Source: Halorubrum trapanicum (lineage in GTDB: Archaea; Halobacteriota; Halobacteria; Halobacteriales; Haloferacaceae). From it: a DNA stretch of 51,547 nucleotides. Below the pieces are notes generated by a model. The model made no database searches. It saw only the letters and a program-made list of their open reading frames with translations, and was not told the origin of the DNA. The position numbers and the translations under genes were made by a program. This document shows, one piece after another, positions 16,080 through 24,188 of this stretch. The stretch covers positions 1 through 51,547 of the forward strand of contig NZ_JAGGKE010000015.1 in NCBI RefSeq assembly GCF_017873555.1. Direction: 5' to 3'. Every line of letters starts with the position of its first letter. The stretch's first letter is position 1.

Positions 16080-17240
16080 TCAGCCCATCGCCTCTTGGAA
16101 CCGCTCACGCAGCGCATCTTCACGCTCCTCGAACTGGTCGACCTTCTCCTGTAGATCATCGCTGACGCGCTCGATGCTCGCGAGCGCACGCTCGCCGGCG
16201 AGCGACGCCTGCGACCCGTCGTCGCCGTCCGCCTCGAGCTGCTCCTCGTAGGCTCGCTCGACGCGCTCGATGGTACCCTCGGGGTTGAACAGGATGTCGT
16301 TGGCCGTGCGGACGTAGCCGTCCAGCGACGCACCCTCCTTGCCCTGGAAGAAGTGAGTGAGCGCGTACGTCGCGCCGGAGTGCAGCGTCCACATATCGAT
16401 CTCGAACGGCGACGCAGCGTTCGCCTCGGCATCCTCGGCAGCACGCTCTGCGAGATAGTCCGGGAATCCCAGCAGGCTGTAAAACTCGGTGACGGTGAAC
16501 GGGAGCTCGGAGAACTCGAGATCGATCTCCTGCGCATCTCGGATGAATTCGAAGAGGTCGTCGGCGACGAGTTCGACCTGGGCGAGAATCTCCTCCCACC
16601 AGGTCCGGAAGTCCCGAACGTCCCCGACGTGCTTGATGACTTCCTTGTCGGTGAGCGAGCGCATCGAATTCGAGCAGTACCCGTCCTGAGCGAATCCCTC
16701 GACGTAGACGGCGTGCTCACCGAAGAAGTCGTAGCCGGAGGTCACGCCCATCGTGATCGGGTCTGACCGCCCGGGCAGCCGGACTTCGAGGCCGTCGAAC
16801 ATCACGTCCATATGGACCTCGCCGCCGCCCCGGTAGCGCCGGATCTCGCCGAACATCACGTTCCCGAGCGGCGACCCGTCGATGGTCTCCTCGCGAAGGA
16901 CCTCTTCCAAGGGCCTGTACACATCCACCGGGTTGATGATCGCGTAACTGTCCGTGGGGACGTGAAATAGTGGGTCTGCGTCGGGCTCGCCGTCTGTCGC
17001 GTGGTCGCGCGCTCTTGTCGGCTCGACCAGGGCGTTGAAGCGCTCCGTTTCGACCCACTCGTCGGAGTAGGGATTCCGGTATGCGACTGTCGTCTCGACG
17101 GCCTGCGGGAGGTCACGAATCGTCTCGGCGAAGGACTTCGGTTCGTCGACCGTTTTCTTCCGGCGGTACCAGTCGGGTAGTTCTGTATCGGTTCGTCCGT
17201 CGACGCCAGCGAACACGGTTCTGGATTCTGGGTCTTTCAT
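16080..17240 (-). CDS. DUF932-like phage/plasmid protein
   Basis: The product has 386 residues from the ATG at 17240 (a GTG at 17249 is in frame; GAGGTG upstream of the ATG could be the ribosome site). The central part, with YAIINPVDVYRPLEEVL, VMFDGLEVRLPG, VTSGYDFFGEHAVYVEGFAQ and CSNSMRS, follows the layout of DUF932 proteins found on phages and plasmids, some encoded near recombination genes. The last 60 residues are a charged coiled coil (ERVSDDLQEKVDQFEEREDA). A hairpin element and inverted repeat copy 6 precede it. Function unknown. Confidence 0.7.
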   Translation of the reverse strand: MKDPESRTVFAGVDGRTDTELPDWYRRKKTVDEPKSFAETIRDLPQAVETTVAYRNPYSDEWVETERFNALVEPTRARDHATDGEPDADPLFHVPTDSYAIINPVDVYRPLEEVLREETIDGSPLGNVMFGEIRRYRGGGEVHMDVMFDGLEVRLPGRSDPITMGVTSGYDFFGEHAVYVEGFAQDGYCSNSMRSLTDKEVIKHVGDVRDFRTWWEEILAQVELVADDLFEFIRDAQEIDLEFSELPFTVTEFYSLLGFPDYLAERAAEDAEANAASPFEIDMWTLHSGATYALTHFFQGKEGASLDGYVRTANDILFNPEGTIERVERAYEEQLEADGDDGSQASLAGERALASIERVSDDLQEKVDQFEEREDALRERFQEAMG

Positions 17241-17290
17241 TGCAGTCACCTCGAAATCGAATTCGTCGCTCGCGACGGCGCTCTCATCAC

Positions 17291-17322
17291 GCGCCCTGCG
17301 CCCCTCTCACGGGCGCAAAAAC
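17291..17322 (-). promoter_or_regulatory. T-run plus hairpin element, copy 6
   Basis: In mRNA sense GTTTTTGCGCCCGTGAGAGG is followed by GGCGCAGGGCGC. It starts 8 bp after inverted repeat copy 6 and about 50 nt before the start at 17240. Confidence 0.75.
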
Positions 17323-17330
17323 AACCACTC

Positions 17331-17371
17331 TTAACCAACGCCCCGCCCACGAATCCAGTACTGTTGGTTAA
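17331..17371. repeat. Dispersed inverted repeat, copy 6
   Basis: TTAACCAACG at 17331-17340 and TGTTGGTTAA at 17362-17371 are separated by 21 nt. It lies between two minus-strand genes. Confidence 0.9.
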
Positions 17372-17411
17372 ACATCTGGACGGTCTCGACACCTGGCTTC
17401 GGCTCTTCAAT

Positions 17412-17948
17412 TCACTCGTCGGCGTGGCGTCGACGGCGCACCTGTTCAGGATTCGGCACCCACGGATGTGCGTCCCAGCAGTGCAGGGCGTGCTCTTGTG
17501 CCGTGTCGAACAGCGCCTCACACGACCCACACTCGTAGGCGGTGTCGGACCACGGTTCCGTGACGAACATCGCCGTCACCGTCGATCTGACTGGATCTGG
17601 TGCGGCCGACCGCTGAACGTAATCATAGCCGATCACTGTCCGTCGACGAAGCGCCGACTGTGCCAGCCGTTCGGGCCGGTCTGCTGGGAGATACACCCAG
17701 CGGACGAACGCCTCTTCTGAGTCCTTCGCCGAGGGTTGAAGGATGAACCATCGGTTGTGCTCGTCGCGGAACAGATACCGCTCAGTGCCCCGGTTCTGGA
17801 GATAGAGCGGATCACCACGACCGGGAATCAGCCGAAGTCCCACTGACGGCGAGATCGGGGTGAGGAGTCGCTCTTCCAGTGAGAGCGAGCCGGACTCTCC
17901 GGATGATGTCTCGCTCTCGAAGTCATCAAGCGTCGCTTCGCCAGTCAT
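17412..17948 (-). CDS. C2H2 zinc-finger-containing hypothetical protein
   Basis: The product has 178 residues from the ATG at 17948, which overlaps the stop of the upstream 51-residue gene. Residues 45-110 contain RDEHNRWFILQPSAKDSEEA and VRWVYLPADRP, suggesting a small beta-rich domain. Near the end comes CGSCEALFDTAQEHALHCWD, a C-x2-C-x9-H-x4-H-type zinc finger (second His just after). Much longer frames extending upstream are not believable because they run through the upstream genes. It is the third member of a coupled operon with 17945-18100 and 18100-18795. Confidence 0.75.
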   Translation of the reverse strand: MTGEATLDDFESETSSGESGSLSLEERLLTPISPSVGLRLIPGRGDPLYLQNRGTERYLFRDEHNRWFILQPSAKDSEEAFVRWVYLPADRPERLAQSALRRRTVIGYDYVQRSAAPDPVRSTVTAMFVTEPWSDTAYECGSCEALFDTAQEHALHCWDAHPWVPNPEQVRRRRHADE

Positions 17949-18100
17949 GATTCGCCGGGATTCGTCTCGTCTGTGTCTTTCCCAGCTGTTCGCTCGTGCC
18001 GGTCGTTGTATCGCTTGAGTTCTCGGCCGATGCACTCCAGCGCCGTGACAGCGCGTTCGATGAGCTGGTACGTTGCTCGCGAAAGTCGGAATTTCTCCAT
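17945..18100 (-). CDS. 51-residue helical protein
   Basis: ATG at 18098-18100 overlaps the stop of the upstream DUF6166 gene (ATGA), and its own stop at 17945-17947 overlaps the next start, so it is locked into the operon by coupling on both sides. The sequence begins MEKFRLSRATYQLIERAVTA, contains one Cys and a basic helix (LKRYNDRHERTAGK), and ends acidic. The compact helical N-terminal half could bind protein or DNA. I know no family for it. Confidence 0.65.
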   Translation of the reverse strand: MEKFRLSRATYQLIERAVTALECIGRELKRYNDRHERTAGKDTDETNPGES

Positions 18101-18795
18101 CAGTTGGCCTCCTCTGGCTCGACGAGGTCGTTACTCTCAGCGACGAGTGCCTGAACGGCAGAGACAGGGTCGTTCTCGACCGGAAGTGTTCGATGGTCAA
18201 GCGGGGCGGGATACGCCCGGTCCCCCTGCGCACAAAGTATGATCAACCACTCTTCGCTCCCTTTGGCGCGGACGACGTAGTGGTCGATATCTCGACGTTG
18301 GAAGACTGTCCGATCTGTCCGGCTCACCGCACTCCAATTCGCCGGCAGTGACGATGACGGCGCCCCACCATCTGGCGTGAGTGCTCGGTACTCTTCGAAT
18401 TCGGCGAGTGCCGCCTCGATATCCTCCCCGGTGAGGTGCCAGCAGTCGGCCGGGCCATCACACACCAGCTGACTGACCACGTCGTTGCGGAACTGGATGT
18501 AGTGTTGCTGGGCGACAGTTTCGTTGTCGGTGTAATCGAGGAGGAGCACACAGGCGAGCTGTGCCGGTCCGCTTCCCGTATAGCCCCAGTCGAATTCCGC
18601 CGGGCTATGCCGCACGAGACCGAGACTTCGATTTGGGGAGAGGCGTTCGTGTGCGGTGAGGTTCAGGACCACTGGCGTTCCGTCGACACGCATTCCGACG
18701 TACTCAACGCAGTCTGCACTCGCCTGCCATCGCTCACTCGCATCCTGTACGACTGCTCGTGGGTCGGTAGTCGAATTCATCTCCATCGGTTGCAT
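18100..18795 (-). CDS. DUF6166 protein with a C-terminal extension
   Basis: The product has 231 residues from 18795 (in-frame ATGs also at 18786 and 18780). Residues 25-130 match DUF6166: YVGMRVDG, then FDWGYTGSGPAQLACVLLLD and a long helix ending in WHLTGEDIEAAL. The DUF6166 protein at 20599-21003 is only 134 residues, so the last 100 residues here are an extra domain (residues 145-231 with YVVRAKGSEEWLIILCAQGD). The function of DUF6166 is unknown; it is common on haloarchaeal mobile elements. It is the first gene of a three-gene coupled operon preceded by a hairpin element and a palindrome. Confidence 0.82.
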   Translation of the reverse strand: MQPMEMNSTTDPRAVVQDASERWQASADCVEYVGMRVDGTPVVLNLTAHERLSPNRSLGLVRHSPAEFDWGYTGSGPAQLACVLLLDYTDNETVAQQHYIQFRNDVVSQLVCDGPADCWHLTGEDIEAALAEFEEYRALTPDGGAPSSSLPANWSAVSRTDRTVFQRRDIDHYVVRAKGSEEWLIILCAQGDRAYPAPLDHRTLPVENDPVSAVQALVAESNDLVEPEEAN

Positions 18796-18810
18796 GCGGG
18801 CGTTCGGATT

Positions 18811-18838
18811 CCCCGCACCCTGCTGGGGGTCGAAAAAC
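18811..18838 (-). promoter_or_regulatory. T-run plus hairpin element, copy 7
   Basis: In mRNA sense GTTTTTCGACCCCCAGCAGG is followed by GTGCGGGG. It ends 16 nt before the start at 18795. Confidence 0.75.
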
Positions 18839-18890
18839 TACCACCGGCTATTAACCCCTCAGCGTCGCTTCAAAGTTAGAACTCAGACTA

Positions 18891-18908
18891 TTATAGTTCA
18901 AACTATAA
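18891..18908. promoter_or_regulatory. Palindromic operator-like site upstream of the DUF6166 operon
   Basis: TTATAGTTCAAACTATAA is an 18-bp palindrome with eight-base arms and a two-base centre, in an AT-rich gap about 95 bp upstream of the start at 18795. The arms contain TATA-like sequence, so the site probably overlaps the core promoter. Confidence 0.5.
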
Positions 18909-18941
18909 CATTTCTACAGATAACTAATCAATAGGGACTGT

Positions 18942-19241
18942 TTATTCTTCGAATAGACAGCGAGCGGCTGCATCGTCGCCAGCGAGGGTCTGCTGATCCT
19001 CGTCCGTATCAGCGAAGAGTGTTGACTGATCTCCTTCGGTTGATTGCTCAACTGCGGGTCGATCGTCGACGCCGAACACACTGGCCTCGGGCCGATCAAG
19101 ACGTGAATCCCGGTCGCGATGATCCACGTCAGCACCGAAGTCCTCGAGTGAGGTCTCGACGCTCGTTTCAGTTACTTCGAGTTGGCCATCGTCGCCGAAT
19201 GCGGTCTGTCGTTGAATTTCGATCTCGGCTTGATCGCTCAT
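18942..19241 (-). CDS. Small acidic hypothetical protein
   Basis: The product has 99 residues from the ATG at 19241, which has a GGAGG about 12 nt upstream; ATG at 19280 is an alternative. The sequence is very acidic and low in aromatic residues (EVTETSVETSLEDFGADVDH, then many Asp), and looks largely disordered. It follows the 73-residue gene at 19295-19516 and is probably cotranscribed. No family recognised. Confidence 0.55.
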   Translation of the reverse strand: MSDQAEIEIQRQTAFGDDGQLEVTETSVETSLEDFGADVDHRDRDSRLDRPEASVFGVDDRPAVEQSTEGDQSTLFADTDEDQQTLAGDDAAARCLFEE

Positions 19242-19294
19242 CTCATTCGAGCCTCCACCCACCGAGGCTCCGACAGACATCCCCGAGTGCTGCG

Positions 19295-19516
19295 TCAATT
19301 GTCTTCTGCGCGAATTTCGCTGGCCCGATCTTTGAGCCGGCGAAGAATCGGGATCCGTTGCTGATTCGCATTCTCGTAGGCGACGCAGGCTCGCAGCGTC
19401 TCCATGTCATGAATCGTCGCGATACCAGCATTGATGAGACGGGTATTTGGCGGTTCGAGACGCTGTTTCGGTGTGAGAGCGTCTGATTCGACGGATAGAT
19501 CTGACGAATCGCTCAT
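19295..19516 (-). CDS. Small hypothetical protein
   Basis: The product has 73 residues from the ATG at 19516, preceded 7 nt upstream by a hairpin element. It contains PPNTRLINAGIATIHDMETL, then RACVAYENANQQRIPILRRL and a basic helix. Haloarchaeal plasmids carry many short proteins with this type of helix-rich composition. No function can be given. Longer frames reaching 20008 are shadows of the AbiEi-like gene. Confidence 0.65.
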   Translation of the reverse strand: MSDSSDLSVESDALTPKQRLEPPNTRLINAGIATIHDMETLRACVAYENANQQRIPILRRLKDRASEIRAEDN

Positions 19517-19523
19517 TTTTGTT

Positions 19524-19553
19524 CGCCTCCGCTCTCTCAAGGCGGCAACAAAC
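19524..19553 (-). promoter_or_regulatory. T-run plus hairpin element, copy 8
   Basis: In mRNA sense GTTTGTTGCCGCCTTGAGAG is followed by AGCGGAGGCG. It lies directly before the start at 19516. Confidence 0.65.
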
Positions 19554-19589
19554 AGCGGCCAGGCCCCTCCCAGTCGAAGAAATCTCCTG

Positions 19590-20261
19590 TCAGAACTCCA
19601 CGTCAGTTTGGCGGTAGTTCGCGTCAGTGTCGACGCTGTCGTACATACGGCCGAGCATGTCGAGCGCTGACTGGAAGTGCGCGTAGTGCTCGTTTGCGAA
19701 CGCCACAGTTTCTTCGAGTGGGATGACAGGCCGTCCGTCGACCATCTCGGCCTCGATCTGTGGCCGCGGCTTGAGTACCACCTGTATCGAACCATCGAGG
19801 TCGGCAGCAGGCAGGCGTTCTTCCGCAGTCGGGATTTCGAACCGATCGAAGAACGCCGTCCAGGCATCGAGGTCAGACTCGTGGACGGCGATGAACAGCG
19901 GATAGTCCTCTGGGTCGCGAGCGACCTGGTAGCCACCGCGAGTCCAGACGTAGACCGCATCGATGCCAGTGTATGCATACTCCATCCCCGTGAACTGCGG
20001 GAGGACATAGGCTTCTGAGATCGACGGCGGCGAGATGTCCGCTGACGCTGTCAGGAACTCGAGACCGGCGTCTCGGAGCGTCTGATCGATGAGATGAAGC
20101 CCATCGTCGTACGCGACGTATCCCGCCTCCTCGAGGCTATTCACGACGCGACGGATCGTCTCCCGGTTCTCGTCGATCTTCCGCGCGACGCCTGAGATGG
20201 AATCGCCTGGATCAAGCGCGAGGATAACCTTGAGTTCCTTCTCACCGCACACTTCGTACAT
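19590..20261 (-). CDS. Orphan AbiEi-like HTH regulator
   Basis: The product has 223 residues from the ATG at 20261. It is a paralogue of the protein at 6093-6767: the same winged helix (GDSISGVARKIDENRETIRR), then YVLPQFTGMEYAYTGIDAVY, VWTRGGYQVARDPEDYPLFI, and a matching end (VDGRPVIPLEETVAFANEHY). No nucleotidyltransferase lies beside it, so it is a solitary antitoxin, a regulator of the toxin at 6764, or a remnant of a broken pair. An A/T-rich stretch (AGTACTTTTTTGACTATTGC in transcript sense) lies just upstream as a probable promoter. Confidence 0.78.
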   Translation of the reverse strand: MYEVCGEKELKVILALDPGDSISGVARKIDENRETIRRVVNSLEEAGYVAYDDGLHLIDQTLRDAGLEFLTASADISPPSISEAYVLPQFTGMEYAYTGIDAVYVWTRGGYQVARDPEDYPLFIAVHESDLDAWTAFFDRFEIPTAEERLPAADLDGSIQVVLKPRPQIEAEMVDGRPVIPLEETVAFANEHYAHFQSALDMLGRMYDSVDTDANYRQTDVEF

Positions 20262-20300
20262 CCTGCGGCTACACAATTCTGTGCAATAGTCAAAAAAGTA

Positions 20301-20579
20301 CTATTCGTGTGGGTCGGCTGGCTGGATCTGGCGAGTGTCCTCAGCGAGGTCGTGGATATACTCGCGGAGGGTTTCCATATCCTCGCGGGCGTCTTCGAGC
20401 GTCTTACCCTTCACTTTGGCCGTGATCTTGTCTTGATCGCGGGTGCCAGTACCGCGAGTGAGTTTGACGGTGAGTGAGACGCCGACATCGCTTCGCTCGA
20501 CGTACTCGGTTGGCACCTGACGCTCACGGTTCTGTTGCGATTCTGAGTCCACACGAGGCTGCTGAGTGTGTTCTGACAT
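20301..20579 (-). CDS. Small haloarchaeal protein (DUF7389-like)
   Basis: The product has 92 residues. A polar, Gln-rich N-terminus is followed by VGVSLTVKLTRGTGTRDQDK and ITAKVKGKTLEDAREDMETL, ending in a helix (REYIHDLAEDTRQIQ). I recall this pattern as the haloarchaeal family DUF7389, of unknown function, but cannot verify the number. It follows the DUF6166 gene at 20599 with a 19-bp gap, so the two are probably cotranscribed. Confidence 0.72.
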   Translation of the reverse strand: MSEHTQQPRVDSESQQNRERQVPTEYVERSDVGVSLTVKLTRGTGTRDQDKITAKVKGKTLEDAREDMETLREYIHDLAEDTRQIQPADPHE

Positions 20580-20598
20580 TGATTGCGCTCTGTGATCG

Positions 20599-21003
20599 TT
20601 AGTTGACGGACGGTGCGACTGGGTCGTCGACTATCTCATGAAGGGTAGCATCTATCTCGCGTCCGGTGAGTCGCCAGCAGCCGTCGGGTCCTGTACACTC
20701 TAGCTGGCTCACTACTTCGGTCTTGAACGCCTTGTACTCCGCAAGCGCTACCTCCTCATCGTCGGTGTAATCGAGCAGGAGGGCGAGTGCGAGTTGGGCC
20801 GGCCCGCTGCCACCATATCCCCATTCGAAGCCCGAAGGACTGTGATTCGCCAGCTCGAGACTCCGCTCTGGCGTGAGCTGTTGTTGGTCTGATTGCTTCT
20901 CGACGATGGCGCGGCCTCGACGACGGTAACCGACGTAGATGACGTCGGGATCAGCCGTGGTCCGTGACTGTACGTGTGAGCGTGGGTCGCTGATTCCACT
21001 CAT
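20599..21003 (-). CDS. DUF6166 family protein
   Basis: The product has 134 residues with the full DUF6166 signature: VIYVGYRRRG, then FEWGYGGSGPAQLALALLLD, TDDEEVALAEYKAFKTEVVS and CWRLTGREIDATL. It is a paralogue of the N-terminal half of the protein at 18100-18795, sharing the CDGPADCW/CTGPDGCW-type motif. It is preceded by a hairpin element and lies divergent from the Mrr-like gene. Function unknown. Confidence 0.85.
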   Translation of the reverse strand: MSGISDPRSHVQSRTTADPDVIYVGYRRRGRAIVEKQSDQQQLTPERSLELANHSPSGFEWGYGGSGPAQLALALLLDYTDDEEVALAEYKAFKTEVVSQLECTGPDGCWRLTGREIDATLHEIVDDPVAPSVN

Positions 21004-21033
21004 AGGTTGGTTCGCGGGAGGCTCGTTTGATCA

Positions 21034-21063
21034 CCCCCGCACCCCTCTCGGGGGTTCATAAAC
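21034..21063 (-). promoter_or_regulatory. T-run plus hairpin element, copy 9
   Basis: In mRNA sense GTTTATGAACCCCCGAGAGG is followed by GGTGCGGGGG, about 31 nt before the start at 21003. Confidence 0.75.
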
Positions 21064-21125
21064 AGGACGGCGAAGCGTTCGGCAACGTATTTGACAGTTG
21101 CAACGTACTGTCCAGGTATATCGGA

Positions 21126-22490
21126 ATGGCTGTACTGGACGACCTCTCGGGATTCGAGTTCGAGGACTTGATGGAGGACGTCTTCCGGAACCTCGGCTAC
21201 GAAAACGTCCGCCAGGCCGAGCGGACGGCCGACGAGGGGCGCGACGTCATCATGGAGGAGATCGTCGACGGCACGCGACGGGCGATCATCGTCGAGTGCA
21301 AGCACACCGGGACGGTCGGCCGGCCGGTCGTCCAGAAGCTGCACTCGGCCATCGCGACGTTCGACTTCGACGGCCCGAAGCGAGGGATGGTCGCCACCAC
21401 AGGTCGATTTACGAACCCTGCCGAGGAGTACGCAGATCGGCTCCAGCGGAACGATGATCCCTTTCCCATCGAGCTGATCGACGGCGAGGACCTCCGGGAG
21501 ATCGCCGACGAGATCGGTCTCGATCTCTACAACGGCCGCATCGAGATCCTCTGTGACGAGACGCTCCGGCCGTACGACCCGGCGGCGGATGTCGACGCAC
21601 CTGTCCAGGAGGCGTTCCGCGACATCGAGAACATCGAGGCTGCGGATCTGCCGGTGCCGCACTCGCAAGTGACGTTCCGACCGGTGGTTGCGATCACCGC
21701 CGACACGAACGCTGTATTCGAGACCTCCGTCGGTGTCATCCACCGGATCAACGACCGCACACAGTTCGTTGTCCACGCTGAACGCGGCCATCCGAAGGTG
21801 GCCAACGACGATGTCGCGACGCTGGTCACCGAGAACTTCCACGCGACGGTTCCCCTCGATAGCGGGCAGTTTACCGAGGTATTCGACGACGTCGATGAGC
21901 GCCGGTTCGGCCAGACCCAAACGGAGTACAAGGAGTGGGCTGTTGACCGCCTCCAGGACTACCACACGACGACAGTGACCTACACCGGCGACAATAACGT
22001 CACGTACAACAAGACGTGTGAGCCGAATCTCTCGGACATCTCAGTGCAATCGATTGAGCCGGTGTATCTACCTGAGGTTCGACAGACGACCGACCTCGGA
22101 GAGTACACCTATCCCTACGAGTACTACGCGGCAGGGCCGTCCAGAGTGACCGAAGAGGACGGCATCCATCGGTGCGTCCACTGCGAGACGAGTGGCGTCG
22201 ACGAGACGTACACCTACTGTCCGAACTGCGGGGCGATCGCCTGCGACACCCACAGCAAGACCGAACGGCTCGAAGGGGAGCCGGTCTGTACCGGCTGTGC
22301 GGTGACCGAACGGTTCGCGCTGAAGACGAAGTACTTCTACGACGAACAGAATCTCGAGGCGTTCCGCGAGGAGTACGCCGAGATGCCGATCCACGAGAAG
22401 GCGATGGAGAACAAGCTGCTGGCTGGCGGGAGCGTGGTTGCGACGCTGCTGCTCGTCGTCGGACTACTCGTGATCGGCGGCATCATCTAA
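21126..22490 (+). CDS. Mrr-like restriction endonuclease with C-terminal membrane anchor
   Basis: The product has 454 residues from the ATG at 21126. Residues 8-90 form an Mrr-type PD-(D/E)XK nuclease domain: GFEFEDLMEDVFRNLGYENV, then D40 in EGRDV and E57-C-K59, followed by a Gln-containing helix. A large middle region follows. A zinc-binding region (CVHCETS, YCPNCGAIACDTHSK, CTGCAV) lies before the end. The final 25 residues are one hydrophobic helix (VVATLLLVVGLLVIGGII). Mrr-family enzymes cleave modified or foreign DNA; the tail suggests action at the membrane. Adjacent genes carry no methyltransferase, as expected for a type IV-like enzyme. Confidence 0.85.
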   Translation: MAVLDDLSGFEFEDLMEDVFRNLGYENVRQAERTADEGRDVIMEEIVDGTRRAIIVECKHTGTVGRPVVQKLHSAIATFDFDGPKRGMVATTGRFTNPAEEYADRLQRNDDPFPIELIDGEDLREIADEIGLDLYNGRIEILCDETLRPYDPAADVDAPVQEAFRDIENIEAADLPVPHSQVTFRPVVAITADTNAVFETSVGVIHRINDRTQFVVHAERGHPKVANDDVATLVTENFHATVPLDSGQFTEVFDDVDERRFGQTQTEYKEWAVDRLQDYHTTTVTYTGDNNVTYNKTCEPNLSDISVQSIEPVYLPEVRQTTDLGEYTYPYEYYAAGPSRVTEEDGIHRCVHCETSGVDETYTYCPNCGAIACDTHSKTERLEGEPVCTGCAVTERFALKTKYFYDEQNLEAFREEYAEMPIHEKAMENKLLAGGSVVATLLLVVGLLVIGGII

Positions 22491-22526
22491 CCCGTCGCAA
22501 TTTTCCGCTAGGCTGCGGGGTTACTG

Positions 22527-23477
22527 TTAGGAGACTCCGTACTGCTCTTTGAGTGCCATATATTCGTCCTTCTTTGGGAGGATGACTGGCAGATCATCTG
22601 TCCTGTCGAAGTCGCCCCGAAGTGGCCGATACAACGCTTTCATAGTGGATTCCAGGTCGTACCACCGTGCGGTCTCGACGAGTGTCTCCTGATCGATGTC
22701 CTCCGCCTCGATCAGTAGCATCGAATAGCTGACGCGCCGGGATCCGCTATCCAGAAGGAGCGTATGGCATACGACTTCAGCAGGCGTTAGCTCCTCGTCC
22801 GGAGCATACCAGAACGGAGGCTCGCCGGCGAGGAAAAACTGTAGACCATACGCTGCAAACCGGCCCAGTCCGGTCATCTCCCAGTCCGGAGCTGCTTGGA
22901 GTGCGTCCGTATCCTCGTCGGTCTGCAGGCGAACGAGTGCTCGCTTCGGATCGCACCACGCGATCGTGGCACTGGGGGCGATTTCCCGGACTCGTGCTCG
23001 ATGTTCGTGTTCTACGGCGGCCTGAGCGAACGCCAACAGCGGCGAGACCTCGTCATGAAGGGCGTACTTCGGATCGGATCTGGAGAGTAGTGCTCGGTGC
23101 TTGAGCGGCGATAACGCGCTGTGGACGCCTTGTCGAGTGATTCCGAGCCGGTCTGCGATATCAGCGATGTAACGTGGTCTATCGAGATACCAACACACGC
23201 GGAGTGTGGCTGGGGAGAGCAGTTCCGTCCAGTCCACGTGGCTGAACTCCGACTGCAGCGTTCGATACGCTTCGGCGACGGGATGTTCCGCGATGCGGAC
23301 ACGACGCTGATTGCTGGACCCACGGGTTTCTGTGAGCATTCCCCCTGCGAGCAATTCGTCGAGTACGTCGTACAGATGTTCTCGTGAATATCCGGTTTCG
23401 GTCGCGAGTTCCTCCGGTGTTGCTTCACGGCCGGTCCTCAGCGCGTCAAGCACAGCGAGTCCGGCCTTCGAAATCAT
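22527..23477 (-). CDS. Two-domain winged-helix transcriptional regulator
   Basis: The product has 316 residues from the ATG at 23477. The first winged helix (residues 1-65: TPEELATETGYSREHLYDVL, then GGMLTETRG) is followed by a second at about 85-140 (ATLRVCWYLDRPRYIADIAD, then GITRQGVHSALSPLKHRALL). The C-terminal domain (residues 150-316) has FFLAGEPPFWYAPDEELTPA and resembles effector parts of AbiEi-like or haloarchaeal sensor regulators. It has its own promoter and ends convergently with the Mrr gene 36 bp away. It could control that nuclease or another target. Confidence 0.78.
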   Translation of the reverse strand: MISKAGLAVLDALRTGREATPEELATETGYSREHLYDVLDELLAGGMLTETRGSSNQRRVRIAEHPVAEAYRTLQSEFSHVDWTELLSPATLRVCWYLDRPRYIADIADRLGITRQGVHSALSPLKHRALLSRSDPKYALHDEVSPLLAFAQAAVEHEHRARVREIAPSATIAWCDPKRALVRLQTDEDTDALQAAPDWEMTGLGRFAAYGLQFFLAGEPPFWYAPDEELTPAEVVCHTLLLDSGSRRVSYSMLLIEAEDIDQETLVETARWYDLESTMKALYRPLRGDFDRTDDLPVILPKKDEYMALKEQYGVS

Positions 23478-23494
23478 CTGGGTCTTTCTAAATC

Positions 23495-23511
23495 CTAAAT
23501 ATATAAATACG
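23495..23511 (-). promoter_or_regulatory. TATA box of the winged-helix regulator gene
   Basis: In transcript sense CGTATTTATATATTTAG lies about 18-34 bp upstream of the start at 23477. At the archaeal TATA-to-start distance of 25-30 bp the transcript would be leaderless or nearly so. Confidence 0.6.
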
Positions 23512-23521
23512 ATTTGGGATT

Positions 23522-24106
23522 TTACTTGACGATAGCTTCGTCCCGAACCAGTTCTGCGAGCGCGTCCTCGAGCGACCCGTGGAACTGCCAGCTCGCCTGC
23601 TCGAAGGCCTCGTCGGTCGGGCCGTCCCAGCGGGGGAACGCGGAGTGACCGCTCACTTTGACGGTCCACTCGGTCGGCTCGTCGAACGGGTTCTCCGTCG
23701 GGAGTTCGACGACGTAGAGGTACTCCTCGTCGCCGTGGATGCCGTCGGCCGGATTCTCGACGCCGTGGCCCAGCAGGAACAGCGGCTGGTCGAGATGCTC
23801 CATATTGGATGGCTCAAGGAGATCCGCTGGCTGAGCCGCGTCGATCGTTCGCTCTGGGTCGCCATCCAGATAGAGGTCGACCGTCGAGAGCTTGTCGAGG
23901 AACACGAAGGTCGCCGCCGTGTAGCCCGGTCCGCGTTCGGCGCGGGTCGCATCGAGCAGCTCTTTCAGCTGTGCGAGATCTCGGAGGACGCTCCCCGGGT
24001 AGCCGTCCGAATGCCGGTACACCTGCGCGACGCGGTCGGCGCTGCCATCTGTCTCATCGGTCTGTTCGACTCGTTGGACGAATCGGAGTTGGCTCCGTGT
24101 CGACAT
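23522..24106 (-). CDS. Hypothetical haloarchaeal protein
   Basis: The product has 194 residues from the ATG at 24106, which is preceded by a hairpin element 15 nt away. An N-terminal polar part is followed by helices (VLRDLAQLKELLDATRAERG) and a beta-rich half (AATFVFLDKLSTVDLYLDGD, EEYLYVVELPT, TEWTVKVSGH) ending in a charged helix. I do not recognise it. It lies in a run of small genes on this strand (23.5-26.1 kb), all of plasmid type. Confidence 0.72.
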   Translation of the reverse strand: MSTRSQLRFVQRVEQTDETDGSADRVAQVYRHSDGYPGSVLRDLAQLKELLDATRAERGPGYTAATFVFLDKLSTVDLYLDGDPERTIDAAQPADLLEPSNMEHLDQPLFLLGHGVENPADGIHGDEEYLYVVELPTENPFDEPTEWTVKVSGHSAFPRWDGPTDEAFEQASWQFHGSLEDALAELVRDEAIVK

Positions 24107-24120
24107 CGGTACTCGCCGGC

Positions 24121-24158
24121 GCGTGTGCGCCGGCACCCATCGCCGGCGCTGAAACAAC
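24121..24158 (-). promoter_or_regulatory. T-run plus hairpin element, copy 10
   Basis: A perfect 8-bp stem, GCGCCGGC at 24127-24134 and GCCGGCGC at 24142-24149, with a 7-nt loop. Twenty-six bases are identical to copy 12 at 25586-25619, so the two may share a recent origin. Confidence 0.85.
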
Positions 24159-24188
24159 ACCACACAGTCGTAGCGGGATTGCAATCCG

